64,000 bases of DNA from an uncultured Clostridia bacterium (GCA_937900415.1 CALCEY010000009.1:283682-347681), one strand, 5' to 3'; positions 35,700 through 44,239 are shown, numbered from the stretch's first letter. Notes: generated by a model not told the origin, from the sequence alone. Translations and numbers: made by a program.

Positions 35700-36437
35700 T
35701 TAATATGCGGTCAACTTAATCATCAGGTCTGTTCTTTCGAGAACAGCCTTCATCAGGGAATCCCGAAAAGTCTCGCATTCCCCTGTTTTTATACTCTGCT
35801 CCGCTGCTTCGCCATACTCTCTTTCCGTCATATCGCAGACCACCGCCGGATAGCCTTTAGTCATAAGAAAATATGCCGCCGCTATCCTGGCTAAAATCTT
35901 ATCTTCGTCCCCATAAGGGACTACAGACAAAATTCTGTTATGTATTTCCGCCGCTGCCGCAAAACAGTCGCTGCTGCTTCCCGCAATCTCACTTTTTTCG
36001 TCTATAATAAGCTGAAGGCTTCGCATTTCTTCCGGTATTTCTGAAGGCAGCGCAGGCACATAGTCGTACTCTGTTATCACAACGCTGCGCTTTCTGTAGC
36101 CTTTTCCCGTATCGAACCCTGTTCCTGCGATAATGTTGTGAAAAGTATTTATAAGCTTCAAATCCATATCGACGCCGCGTGAAACAGAGTCGTACATTTT
36201 ACCGAGAACCTTTATAAGCCTTTCTGCCGTAATGTGCTCCCAAACCGACGCTCCCAACACGTAATCGCCCCTTACAAGCCCATCCGCTTCCTCCTCGCTC
36301 AGCCTTGAACCGTTCAGCCTTAGATTTCTGAAAACCCAGTCCTTTCTTTCTTTCTGCTCTGCTAAAGCTTTAACCTCAGGCGAAAAAGGCAGCCTGCCTG
36401 ATAATATGACCATCTTTTTTCTTATATCTCTTATCAT
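35700..36437 (-). CDS. Fic-fold protein with a degenerate Fic motif (probable pseudoenzyme)
   Basis: 245 residues. The layout matches Fic proteins: an N-terminal RLNGSRLSEEEADGLVRG segment like the IEGNxLTLxE block, a central NTFHNIIAG...YRKRSVVITEYDYVPALPSEIPEEM segment like the H-x-(x)-L...G-x-(Y/W)R-x-x-V...P-x-x-(V/I)P-x-x-M region, then residues 165-200. There the canonical HPFxDGNGRxxR is replaced by VVPYGDEDKILARI followed by YFLMTKGYP. The catalytic His, the Gly-Asn-Gly phosphate loop and its Arg are all lost, so AMPylation is not expected. Alignment is by eye. Upstream of the permease-murB string by 36 nt. What it does is unknown. Confidence 0.65.
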   Translation of the reverse strand: MIRDIRKKMVILSGRLPFSPEVKALAEQKERKDWVFRNLRLNGSRLSEEEADGLVRGDYVLGASVWEHITAERLIKVLGKMYDSVSRGVDMDLKLINTFHNIIAGTGFDTGKGYRKRSVVITEYDYVPALPSEIPEEMRSLQLIIDEKSEIAGSSSDCFAAAAEIHNRILSVVPYGDEDKILARIAAAYFLMTKGYPAVVCDMTEREYGEAAEQSIKTGECETFRDSLMKAVLERTDLMIKLTAY

Positions 36438-36657
36438 GACATACTCCTTTTACTTAGGATTCTTATGTTATTTTATCATACAATATTTCTTTTTTCTATG
36501 GTATAATTACGTTATTAGTCATTATCTGTTTCGTATATTTACGTTTCTCACTGCAAAAAGGCAAAGAGATGGAAAGCGAGACATATCGCCGTTTATCAAG
36601 ACTATTTTAAGGTCAGCTTAAAATCAGCTCAAAGGTAACTAAAAGAAAGGATTAAAC

Positions 36658-37308
36658 ATGCGTATTCTTGTTATCAGCGATACCCACGGCCGGCTTTCAC
36701 GGTTTTGGGACGTATTTGAAAAAATAAAAAAAGAGTTTCCGCCAAATGCCATAGTACACTGCGGAGATTACTGTAAGGACGCAGATAACATAAGAAGGCG
36801 AACGGGAATTCCCGTATTTGCCGTTAAAGGCAACTGCGACGGCGATTTTTCAGATGACGGACATATGATACTCGAAACTGAAGCAGGTAATTTTTTTATA
36901 ACTCACGGACATATGCTCAACGTAAAATACAGCTTGCAGACTCTGTACTACAAAACGCTGGAGTCCGGCTGTACAGGCGCTTTCTTCGGCCACACCCACA
37001 GAAAAGCATATTTAAACATGGACGGAATATACCTTATAAATCCTGGGAGTTTATCTCAGCCGCGAGACGGTTCCGGCGGAACCTTCTGTATAGTTGAAAC
37101 GTCGGAAGCCGGCGTATGGACAAAGATTTATTATTACGAGGATTTTATGGCCCGCAGAAGCGGCATGGGCTCTGTTTCAGAGGATAAACATCCTGAAAAC
37201 ACCGTAAGCGCAGAGGAAAACGGCGGCGAACGCAATGATTCCCGCAAAAAGTCCAGGGTCACGGGCGGAAAGCTCAGAGATATTTTCAATTACAGCGACA
37301 GATTCTAA
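36658..37308 (+). CDS. YfcE/MJ0936-type metallophosphoesterase
   Basis: 216 residues. Calcineurin-like metal site: ILVISDTHG (Asp8, His10), VHCGDY, VKGNCD, FITHGHM and FFGHTHRKAY, NPGSLSQPRDG. Such enzymes hydrolyse phosphodiesters (YfcE acts on model substrates); the in vivo substrate is unknown. The last about 50 residues (after YYYEDFMARRSG) are polar and basic (KKSRVTGGKLRD) and go beyond the usual 155-165-residue family length. AAAGG site upstream of the ATG. A TATAAT lies near 36500 without a clear -35. Confidence 0.88.
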   Translation: MRILVISDTHGRLSRFWDVFEKIKKEFPPNAIVHCGDYCKDADNIRRRTGIPVFAVKGNCDGDFSDDGHMILETEAGNFFITHGHMLNVKYSLQTLYYKTLESGCTGAFFGHTHRKAYLNMDGIYLINPGSLSQPRDGSGGTFCIVETSEAGVWTKIYYYEDFMARRSGMGSVSEDKHPENTVSAEENGGERNDSRKKSRVTGGKLRDIFNYSDRF

Positions 37309-37363
37309 AATAAAAATACTTTTAAAAACATAAAAGAAGGAATAACGAAAGAATAAAAATAAC

Positions 37364-37371
37364 GGGGGGGG
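37364..37371 (+). repeat. G8 tract serving as the dsdA ribosome site
   Basis: Eight consecutive G, 7 nt before the dsdA ATG, in the place of a Shine-Dalgarno sequence. Length change here would alter ribosome binding. Confidence 0.6.
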
Positions 37372-37378
37372 AATAAAA

Positions 37379-38680
37379 ATGGATGCAAATAAAATAAAGG
37401 ATATGAATCCCATAATTTCCGATATGGCAAGATACAAAGAAGTTTTCTGGCTCAATCCCAATGCCGGTCAAGAAGCTTCCACACCTTTCACCATGAGAGA
37501 TATAGAAGACGCAGAAGCACGGCTTGCTCGCTTTGCTCCATACATCGCAAAGGCTTTTCCTGAAACGTCAAAGCTGGGAGGAATCATTGAGTCAAAGCTC
37601 ATAGAAATTCCTAAAATGAAAACGGCGCTTTGCTCCATGTGCGGCATTGTAAAGGGTTCTCTTTTTCTAAAATGCGACAGTCACCTGCCTATTTCCGGCT
37701 CCATAAAAGCAAGAGGCGGCATATACGAGGTTTTGAAATTTGCTGAAGCCATCGCCGTTGAAAAAGGAATGCTTACCGAAGATGACGATTACTCCGTTCT
37801 TGCCAGAGAAGAGTTCCGAAAGCTGTTTTCCGGTTATTCCGTAGCCGTAGGCTCCACAGGCAACCTTGGTCTTTCTATAGGTATAATAAGCGCCAAACTG
37901 GGATTTAAAGTTACCGTTCACATGTCTTCCGATGCAAGGGGTTGGAAAAAGGAGCTTCTCCGTTCAAGGGGAGTTACGGTAATAGAATATCCCGACGATT
38001 ACCAAAAGGCTGTTTCCGAAGGCAGAAAAGCAGCTGCAAACGACCCGACATGCCACTTTGTCGATGACGAGGGCTCAGCCGATCTGTTTTTAGGTTATTC
38101 CGTAGCCGCCAAGAGGCTTGCTTCACAGCTTGAAAGACGCAGCATAAAGGTCGATAGCGAGCATCCCCTTTTCGTATATATACCGTGCGGCGTCGGCGGA
38201 GCTCCAGGAGGAGTAACCTTCGGCCTGAAAGAAATATTTAAAGACAACGTTCACATATTTTTTGCAGAACCCACCCATGCGCCTTGTATGACGCTGGGAC
38301 TGGTAACAGGCCTCCACGATGAAATTTCCGTTTCGGACATAGGCCTCGACGGCATGACAGAAGCTGACGGCCTCGCCGTAGGCCGTCCCTCCGGATTAGT
38401 CGGTTCCATAATGGAAACTCTGCTGGACGGCTGCTACACCATATCGGACGAAGCTTTATATCCGTTTTTGACTCAGCTTGCCGACAAAGAAAAAATATAC
38501 ATAGAACCTTCGTCATGCGCATCTTTCCCGGGTCCTTCTAAGGTTACGGCCGCAACAGATTATCTGAAAAGCAAAGGCATATCCGATAAAATCGACAACG
38601 CCTGTCACATTCTCTGGGCCACCGGCGGAAGCATGGTTCCCGATGAAGAGATGAAGTTGTACTATGAAAGAGGAAAATAA
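37379..38680 (+). CDS. dsdA: D-serine dehydratase (D-serine ammonia-lyase)
   Basis: PLP enzyme that deaminates D-serine to pyruvate and ammonia; gives growth substrate and detoxification. 433 residues. PLP lysine Lys110 in ISGSIKARGGIYEV, phosphate-binding AVGSTGNLGLSIG, C-terminal KVTAATDYLKSKG and HILWATGGSMVP, all like E. coli DsdA. The start codon follows a G8 run. The next gene, a metal-sensing ArsR regulator, begins 2 nt after the stop, so both are co-transcribed. No DsdC/DsdX type regulator or transporter adjacent. Confidence 0.93.
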   Translation: MDANKIKDMNPIISDMARYKEVFWLNPNAGQEASTPFTMRDIEDAEARLARFAPYIAKAFPETSKLGGIIESKLIEIPKMKTALCSMCGIVKGSLFLKCDSHLPISGSIKARGGIYEVLKFAEAIAVEKGMLTEDDDYSVLAREEFRKLFSGYSVAVGSTGNLGLSIGIISAKLGFKVTVHMSSDARGWKKELLRSRGVTVIEYPDDYQKAVSEGRKAAANDPTCHFVDDEGSADLFLGYSVAAKRLASQLERRSIKVDSEHPLFVYIPCGVGGAPGGVTFGLKEIFKDNVHIFFAEPTHAPCMTLGLVTGLHDEISVSDIGLDGMTEADGLAVGRPSGLVGSIMETLLDGCYTISDEALYPFLTQLADKEKIYIEPSSCASFPGPSKVTAATDYLKSKGISDKIDNACHILWATGGSMVPDEEMKLYYERGK

Positions 38681-38682
38681 TT

Positions 38683-39048
38683 ATGAACAGTATACATAAA
38701 GAGCTTATACCGAAGGCTGCGGCGTTTTTCAAGGTAGTCGGAGATGAGTCCAGAATGAAGATAATATGTACAATTTCGGATGGAGAAACATGTGTAAACG
38801 ATATAGCAGGTATCATAGGCATGACTAAATCCGCCGTTTCTCATCAACTAAAACTGCTAAAAAACGAGGGGCTGGTCAAGGCCCGCAGAGAAGGTAAAAA
38901 CATCTTTTACAGTCTTGACGATCATCACGTGGAGGACATAATAAGCATCGCTTTTACCCACATAGCGCACAAAAGCCACGGTGAAGCCTGCCACTGCAAG
39001 CAATGCAAAGAAAAATCCGAAACCGCTGAAAACAATGACAGACAATGA
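38683..39048 (+). CDS. ArsR/SmtB-family metal sensor, CzrA-type alpha5 site
   Basis: 121-residue winged-helix repressor: recognition helix MTKSAVSHQLKLLKNEGLVKARREG. The C-terminal helix carries Asp80, His82, His93 and His96 with exactly the spacing of Staphylococcus CzrA (Asp84, His86, His97, His100), so Zn2+/Co2+ sensing is predicted. A Cys/His-rich tail (HGEACHCKQC) may add another site. Starts 2 nt after dsdA. No metal transporter is adjacent; the P1B ATPase at 59-61 kb with ArsR-like operators is a candidate target. Followed by a strong hairpin. Confidence 0.88.
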   Translation: MNSIHKELIPKAAAFFKVVGDESRMKIICTISDGETCVNDIAGIIGMTKSAVSHQLKLLKNEGLVKARREGKNIFYSLDDHHVEDIISIAFTHIAHKSHGEACHCKQCKEKSETAENNDRQ

Positions 39049-39053
39049 CTAAA

Positions 39054-39100
39054 GAGACCGCCTGCATTAGCAGCTTAAAAAAGCTAATGCAGACGGTCTC
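39054..39100. terminator. Bidirectional terminator between arsR-type gene and nitroreductase
   Basis: GAGACCG and CTGCATTAGC elements pair with their complements ending at 39100 (17 of 18 bp). Lies between convergent genes 66 nt apart; T-rich tails are short on both strands. Confidence 0.7.
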
Positions 39101-39113
39101 AATTTATAAGCTG

Positions 39114-39635
39114 TTATTCTACAATATTTATAACGCTTACTTTTTTCGGGTTTTCACAGACTGCACCGTCGGCTGCATATCCTAAAGCAGCCGCTCCGTA
39201 AACAGTGTGCCCGTCCGGGATTCCCCACTCTCTCAGCAGCGACCTCACTTCCTCATCGTCACAGACTTCCCTGAGCTGATTTATCCATACTGAGCCTATG
39301 CCCAGCGAATGAGCTGCAAGAAACATGTTTTCCATGGCGCAGGCATTGTCCTCCATTCCCCAGCGGCTTTCCCTTTCGTTGGTTGGAATAACCAACACGT
39401 CCGGCTTGTAAAAATCATAATCGCAGCGACCGAGCTTTCGGCCTGTAATTTCGGCAAGCCTCTGTATCTTCTCTCTGTCTGTGACCGCAGTGAGACGCAT
39501 AGTCTGCATATTCATTCCGGAGGGCGCATATATCCCTGCCTTTAATATTGCAGCCAAAGCTTCCCTGCTTATCCTTTGAGCTGTAAATTTTCTGACGCTT
39601 CTTCTCGTAAGTAAATTTTCCATAACCGGATTCAT
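39114..39635 (-). CDS. Nitroreductase-family FMN oxidoreductase
   Basis: 173 residues, short-form nitroreductase. FMN-binding MENLLTRRSVRKFTAQRIS at the N-terminus, AGIYAPSGMNMQTM, DNACAMENMFLAAHSLGIGSVWI and the C-terminal GAAALGYA. Reduces nitro, quinone or flavin-type substrates with NAD(P)H; substrate unknown. GGGAGG 7 nt before the ATG. Monocistronic, ends at the shared hairpin with the metal-sensor gene. Confidence 0.9.
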   Translation of the reverse strand: MNPVMENLLTRRSVRKFTAQRISREALAAILKAGIYAPSGMNMQTMRLTAVTDREKIQRLAEITGRKLGRCDYDFYKPDVLVIPTNERESRWGMEDNACAMENMFLAAHSLGIGSVWINQLREVCDDEEVRSLLREWGIPDGHTVYGAAALGYAADGAVCENPKKVSVINIVE

Positions 39636-39703
39636 AAAGCTTCCTCCCTCTCTTTTTCAGTCTTATACCCGCTTTTATCTGTTTTACACGCTCTTACATG
39701 CTT

Positions 39704-41038
39704 CTACGCCCTTTTCAGCATCTTTATTATATCCTTCGGCTTAGGCACGTCGCCTTTGTAAAATATCATAGTCCTGTAAATTTTACCTGCCCCCGCAACA
39801 GCCAGAAGAGTTACCGCCAGAGTTACGGCAAAGCTCGCAAACGTTTTCCACAGCGGCATGGTTCCCATAAGAGCTTTACCCGGAGTTATCATGACGGAAG
39901 TAAACGGTATCCAGTCAAGAATTTCGCTGGCTTCTTCACCCGAGGTCAGACCTCCTCCAAACATTACTCCAAAAAAGCTGACGACAAGTATCAAAGAGAA
40001 AATCGCATTGGACGAAGACAAATCCTCCGTCTTGCTAGCCAAAGCCCCGCCAATCGCCGCCAAGGCGCAATAAAGCAGCATTCCCGAAACGACCATCAGT
40101 ATAGCCAGTATGCAGTTTACAGGTGAAAACATTCCGTCAAGGAGCGTTCCCAGCGTCTCAAATACATTAATTATCATCATATCTGTTTCTGGATTTATGC
40201 TCTTTACTATTGCCGTTCCTGCAATAAAGCTGACTGCAAGGGAAAGAAGCCATGAAAGCAGCTGCAATATGCCCGCCGAAGTTATCGCCAGCAGCTTACC
40301 GAGCACCATTGCGCCCGGCTTCACCGATACGAGAAAGCTTTCTACAAGCTTGGAGCTCTTTTCTATCACCACGCTGTTGGCAACCCCCTGGCCATAGACG
40401 AGGACGAAGAAATATAGAAGCATCATATTGATATATCCGGCAAACATTACGACAACATCCGCCATCTCCATAGGGCTGTCGCCTTCCTCCGTCTGCTCGG
40501 GCTGTACGTTTTGACCTTGTAAAGCAATTATCTGCACATACTGGTCAAAGACGGCTCCGAAGCTTTCCGCAGCTTCTTGCGGAATGCTGCTGCCGTCAGG
40601 TATAACAATACTTGTTGTATATGAAGTTCCCTCTTGCTCGGTTACCAATATCAGGGAATCGTTTCTCGACGCCGTCAGGCTTTTAGCAGAAGCAAAGTCA
40701 TCGCCCATGTCCACTACCTGTATATCCGCTCCCGTAAGCTCCGATATCGCAGCCGAAAGCAGCGATATATCAAGCAGTTTATCTTCACTCAAGTCAACAG
40801 CCGCCACATATCGCACGTCTTCTATCCCTGCAAAAGCCGCCTCCTCGGAACTTCCTCCCAAAACCGCAGTTTCAGACTCGCTGCTTCCTAATTTTTCCAC
40901 TCCGACCATTATAAGCGCCGGGAGAAGCAGGCACAAAACAGCGATAACGATAGTTGCGTTTTTATACCCTTTACTCTTGACATGCTGGTTAAAGGTAAAG
41001 GAAAACACCTTGGAAAATCCCGTGAAATGATTCTTCAT
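39704..41038 (-). CDS. ABC-2 type transporter permease (NatB/YhaP-like) 2
   Basis: 444 residues. Starts with a cytoplasmic segment (FSKVFSFTFNQHVKSKGYK), one membrane helix, a large extracytoplasmic domain, then five membrane helices after MADVVVMFAGYINMMLLYFF, with the ABC-2 block VVIEKSSKLVESFLVSVKPGAMVLGKLLAI. This layout is that of Na+/drug or antibiotic-peptide exporters such as NatB and YhaP. The upstream permease stop abuts its ATG, and the GGAGG site lies within the codons of that gene. Forms a heterodimer with the neighbour, by inference. Confidence 0.87.
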   Translation of the reverse strand: MKNHFTGFSKVFSFTFNQHVKSKGYKNATIVIAVLCLLLPALIMVGVEKLGSSESETAVLGGSSEEAAFAGIEDVRYVAAVDLSEDKLLDISLLSAAISELTGADIQVVDMGDDFASAKSLTASRNDSLILVTEQEGTSYTTSIVIPDGSSIPQEAAESFGAVFDQYVQIIALQGQNVQPEQTEEGDSPMEMADVVVMFAGYINMMLLYFFVLVYGQGVANSVVIEKSSKLVESFLVSVKPGAMVLGKLLAITSAGILQLLSWLLSLAVSFIAGTAIVKSINPETDMMIINVFETLGTLLDGMFSPVNCILAILMVVSGMLLYCALAAIGGALASKTEDLSSSNAIFSLILVVSFFGVMFGGGLTSGEEASEILDWIPFTSVMITPGKALMGTMPLWKTFASFAVTLAVTLLAVAGAGKIYRTMIFYKGDVPKPKDIIKMLKRA

Positions 41039-42019
41039 TTACTTTGCCTCCTTTCTTCCTTCCCCTGCCATGCCGAGAATCTGACTCATTTTCAGCCTGT
41101 CTCCTTTGTACATTATCAGGCTGTCGTACACTCTGCCGGACACTTTATTTATCAGGACAATGAACGCAAGCTGAATCAGCCATGAAGCGATGAGAATTCC
41201 CAAACCAATGTCTCCGAGCACAAAATATATGGGTGCGGAAAATGCCGACACGACAGGACAAAGAGACAGGAATACGGCCGGACCGCTGCCGAAGCCCGTT
41301 CCCATAGTCGATACCATATATCCAAGGAGGATTATTATCATGGCCGCCATATTACTTGCTTCGATATCCTCCATGCTGGAGCAGCCTGCTCCGTTTAAAG
41401 CCGCCAGCTGAGAAAACGTCATATATGCCAGAAGCAGGGAAATTATAACCACTGCGACAAATCCCGGCCCTATGTTGAACATATCCGATGTTATTCCCAT
41501 TGCAGCAAGCTTTTCTCCTATCACCGAGGTATCCATGAACATCCCAGTGACAAAATAGGAGGAGCCGAAGGCAGCAAATATAACTGCCGTCATTGCAAAG
41601 ATGAAAGTCATAACCGCCAGTATTTTGCCGAGAATCAATGCGCCGGATTTTACGCTGACCATAAGAGTTTCCACCAGCTTTGAAGATTTTTCTTCTACTA
41701 TTGAGCGCACTATGTATGAGCACGAGAATATACATACAATCATCACGAGGATAGAATAGCTGTACTGAATTGCGTATCTTGCGTCAAAGCCTACGTCATC
41801 CCTCGAAGAAAATTCCTCCATGTTCATTATCCGGGAAGTAAACTCGACGGTTATTTCCTCGGAGCCCGAGTCCATAAACAGGCACATTACCGGAACAGAA
41901 GCTATTACAACTGCTATGATTACGGCAAAGGAGGCTATATTGGCTCTGCTCTTAAACAGCTGCCGCAGTGAAAAACTGTATACCTTGCCGATTCCGTCAA
42001 GCGACCCTTTTTTATTCAT
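41039..42019 (-). CDS. ABC-2 type transporter permease 1
   Basis: 326 residues from the ATG at 42019 (a GTG three codons earlier is possible). Same architecture as the following permease but with a shorter extracytoplasmic domain: FSLRQLFKSRANIASF, one helix, then VRSIVEEKSSKLVETLMVSVKSGALILGKILAVMTF and four more helices. The two permeases share the EEKSSKLVE...VSVKSGA block, so they arose by duplication. Overlaps the ATPase gene by 8 nt. Confidence 0.87.
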   Translation of the reverse strand: MNKKGSLDGIGKVYSFSLRQLFKSRANIASFAVIIAVVIASVPVMCLFMDSGSEEITVEFTSRIMNMEEFSSRDDVGFDARYAIQYSYSILVMIVCIFSCSYIVRSIVEEKSSKLVETLMVSVKSGALILGKILAVMTFIFAMTAVIFAAFGSSYFVTGMFMDTSVIGEKLAAMGITSDMFNIGPGFVAVVIISLLLAYMTFSQLAALNGAGCSSMEDIEASNMAAMIIILLGYMVSTMGTGFGSGPAVFLSLCPVVSAFSAPIYFVLGDIGLGILIASWLIQLAFIVLINKVSGRVYDSLIMYKGDRLKMSQILGMAGEGRKEAK

Positions 42020-42983
42020 GTCCTTCACCTACTTTTTCTACGAATATCTCGTGAAGAGACGGCTCTCTCAAATCAAAGGTTATTATCGTAACGCCTTTCT
42101 GTATCAGCGCAGCCAAAAGTCCGTTCGCCTGTTCTTCTCCCGAGACCTTTATCTGATATTCTCTCTCTTTTTCAGTCACTATAACGGCGCCGCTCTCTTC
42201 AATAAGCTCTCTCACATCCTCCTCTGTCTTGAGATGGAGATTTACTCTGCCATAGCTTTTTTTAATGTCATTGAGATTTCCTTGCAGCACCGTTTTTGAT
42301 TTATTCAAGATAGTTATATCTGTGCAGAATTCTTCAACGGTCGCCATCTGATGGCTGGACATTATAAGATATTTTCCGGCTGCTATCTGTTCCCTTATTA
42401 TTCCTTTAAACAGGTCTGTATTTACAGGGTCCAGTCCCGAAAGAGGTTCGTCTAAAATAATCAGCTCAGGGTCTGATATGAGCGCTATCATAAACTGTAT
42501 TTTCTGCTGGTTTCCCTTTGAAAGCTGATCTGCAAGCTTGGCTTTTGTCCTTTTTTTCTGTATCTGCTTATGCTTTTTCTTTTCGCCCAAAGGCGCCGCC
42601 TCTGCATTCGGATACAGATATTCCTCAGCCTCCAGCTTCTTTGCCCAATACCTTATTATCTCCTTGGCCTCCGCCTTGGGAACGCCCCTCAGCCCCGCAA
42701 AATAAATCAGCTGGTCCATCAGAGAATACTTGGGATAAAGACCTCTTTCCTCCGCCAGATAACCTACGTTGCAGATGTCCGTGGTCAGCGGCTGTCCGTT
42801 CCACAAAACTTCTCCTCCGTCTCTGGACAGCATATTCAGCATCATCCTTATAGATGTGGTCTTACCTGCCCCGTTGGTTCCGAGAAGTGCATAAACTCCC
42901 GGTTCTTTCATCTCAAAGCTGAGATTTTCCACAACAACTTTGTCTCCATAAGATTTTCTCAGGTTTTTTACTACTAAACTCAT
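42012..42983 (-). CDS. ABC transporter ATP-binding protein (NatA-like)
   Basis: 323 residues. Walker A GTNGAGKTT (35-43), signature LSKGNQQKIQ (154-163, a recognised variant of LSGGQ), Walker B LIILDEPLSGLDP, H-loop SSHQMATVEEFC. The C-terminal about 80 residues form the extra domain of NatA-type exporters. Odd: residues about 123-148 contain a Lys-rich insertion (GEKKKHKQIQKKRTKAK) between Q-loop and signature. AAAGGGG before the ATG. Third gene of the XRE-headed operon. Confidence 0.9.
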   Translation of the reverse strand: MSLVVKNLRKSYGDKVVVENLSFEMKEPGVYALLGTNGAGKTTSIRMMLNMLSRDGGEVLWNGQPLTTDICNVGYLAEERGLYPKYSLMDQLIYFAGLRGVPKAEAKEIIRYWAKKLEAEEYLYPNAEAAPLGEKKKHKQIQKKRTKAKLADQLSKGNQQKIQFMIALISDPELIILDEPLSGLDPVNTDLFKGIIREQIAAGKYLIMSSHQMATVEEFCTDITILNKSKTVLQGNLNDIKKSYGRVNLHLKTEEDVRELIEESGAVIVTEKEREYQIKVSGEEQANGLLAALIQKGVTIITFDLREPSLHEIFVEKVGEGHE

Positions 42984-42995
42984 TTTCGTTCCCCT

Positions 42996-43793
42996 TTACA
43001 AATTTATTTTATCTTTTCCAAGTCTCATTGCTTCTCTGTAATACGCTATAACTATGCTGAGCCAGATTATGCCTACCGCCGTCGCAGGCACTGGTCCGTA
43101 ATCGAAAATAAAGCTGCACAGCATCAATGCTACGAACACTGTCCCGCAGGCTGTCATAGCAGTTTTATAGGCGTTATAAGCCGATTTATATATTACCATC
43201 TTTTCCATTTCGTCACAGCTTTCCTCCCATTTTTTCCGGAAGTTCAAATCAAATACGCTGCCTCTCTTTTCCGGATTCATCATTTTTTGAAAGTCAACCA
43301 TAATCTGCTGAACTTTCAGCCTGACAAAATTCCCGACAATGAATACGACCATAGCCGACGTATATAAGAAGGCGTTGTTTTTAATATAGGCTTCAATATA
43401 AGCCACCATAATCGAAAAAAACAGCAACGAAAGTATTTCGCTCACTCCTATGATCATAATTCCCCTTGAAACATTTTCGTCTGCCTTTATGTAAAGCTCG
43501 TACTGCATGTCTTCGTCCTTTTCCTTATCGCTGTCCCTTATAGCTGCGGACGCTGACCTGTAATATATAAATCCGGCGGCGAGTCCTGATATTATAACGA
43601 TCATTACCGTATAAGGAGCCGCTGCATACATAACTCTTTCGCAAATGTCGTTTATTTTTACGGCAAGCTCTCTTGCCGTCTCCGTAGAGGAAAATCCTCC
43701 TATAAGCGCACCTGCCAAAGCGCATGCGATTATCACCGGTATGAATACTTTCAAAGCCTTTCTGTTTTCCTTTTTATTTCTGTCACTGTTCAT
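42996..43793 (-). CDS. DUF3169-family membrane protein
   Basis: 265 residues with about six membrane helices arranged in pairs: two near the N-terminus (VFIPVIIACALAGALIGGF and YTVMIVIISGLAAGFIYY), two in the middle, two at the C-terminus. The cytoplasmic segment VQQIMVDFQKMMNPEKRGSVFDLNFRKKWEESCDEMEK is typical of DUF3169 proteins, which commonly sit between an XRE regulator and ABC-2 exporter genes. ATG overlaps the regulator stop by 4 nt (ATGA). Function not established. Confidence 0.75.
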   Translation of the reverse strand: MNSDRNKKENRKALKVFIPVIIACALAGALIGGFSSTETARELAVKINDICERVMYAAAPYTVMIVIISGLAAGFIYYRSASAAIRDSDKEKDEDMQYELYIKADENVSRGIMIIGVSEILSLLFFSIMVAYIEAYIKNNAFLYTSAMVVFIVGNFVRLKVQQIMVDFQKMMNPEKRGSVFDLNFRKKWEESCDEMEKMVIYKSAYNAYKTAMTACGTVFVALMLCSFIFDYGPVPATAVGIIWLSIVIAYYREAMRLGKDKINL

Positions 43794-43999
43794 ATATCGT
43801 CCTCCTCATAGGAAAAAATTTCTTCCACCTGCACATTCAGCACTTTGGCAATTTTCAAGGCCAGCGTTACCGACGGTGAATAGTCGCCTCTTTCAATCTG
43901 ACTTATGGTCTGCCTCGACACGCCGACCATTTTCCCGAAGTCAGATTGATTTGTATTTATTCTTGCCCTGTATTCCTTGAGTCTGTTTCTCAGCGGCAT
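43790..43999 (-). CDS. XRE-family helix-turn-helix regulator
   Basis: 69 residues, a single HTH_3 domain (NQSDFGKMVGVSRQTISQIERGDYSPSVTLALKIAKVLNV) with an acidic tail, no effector domain. AGAGGAG 8 nt before the ATG. Heads the five-gene exporter operon and is probably an autoregulator, given the operator array at its promoter. The untranslated leader contains a G9 tract. Confidence 0.9.
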   Translation of the reverse strand: MPLRNRLKEYRARINTNQSDFGKMVGVSRQTISQIERGDYSPSVTLALKIAKVLNVQVEEIFSYEEDDI

Positions 44000-44033
44000 G
44001 TCATCTGCTCCTCTCTATGGCGGAAAGGTATTA

Positions 44034-44042
44034 CCCCCCCCC
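44034..44042 (-). repeat. G9 tract (minus strand) in the XRE operon leader
   Basis: Nine C on the plus strand, 35 nt upstream of the XRE start. A homopolymer long enough to be length-unstable. 44043-44176 otherwise shows nothing recognisable. Confidence 0.6.
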
Positions 44043-44176
44043 GCAGCATTTTTTACTGTTCTCAGTACGTATATCAATTCACATTTATTTTGTTTGCTTG
44101 TCTGCATATCACTTGATTCACGACGAATACATATACAACAAAGCATAATTTATATTTTCGGCTGCTCCTCCCGAAG

Positions 44177-44239
44177 TTTTGACAATTTTACTTGATGTTT
44201 TGACAACTTTATTTGATATTTTGACAACTTTACTTGTCA
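44177..44239. promoter_or_regulatory. Three 21-bp operator repeats at the XRE/ABC operon promoter
   Basis: Three consecutive 21-bp units of the type TTTTGACAACTTTACTTGT (44177, 44198, 44219), 16-20 of 21 positions shared. The third also contains a full dyad TTGACAA-N-TTGTCA; the others keep the left half. Period equals two helical turns, so bound proteins would line up on one face. They occupy about +1 to +65 of the promoter at 44247-44276. Confidence 0.8.
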
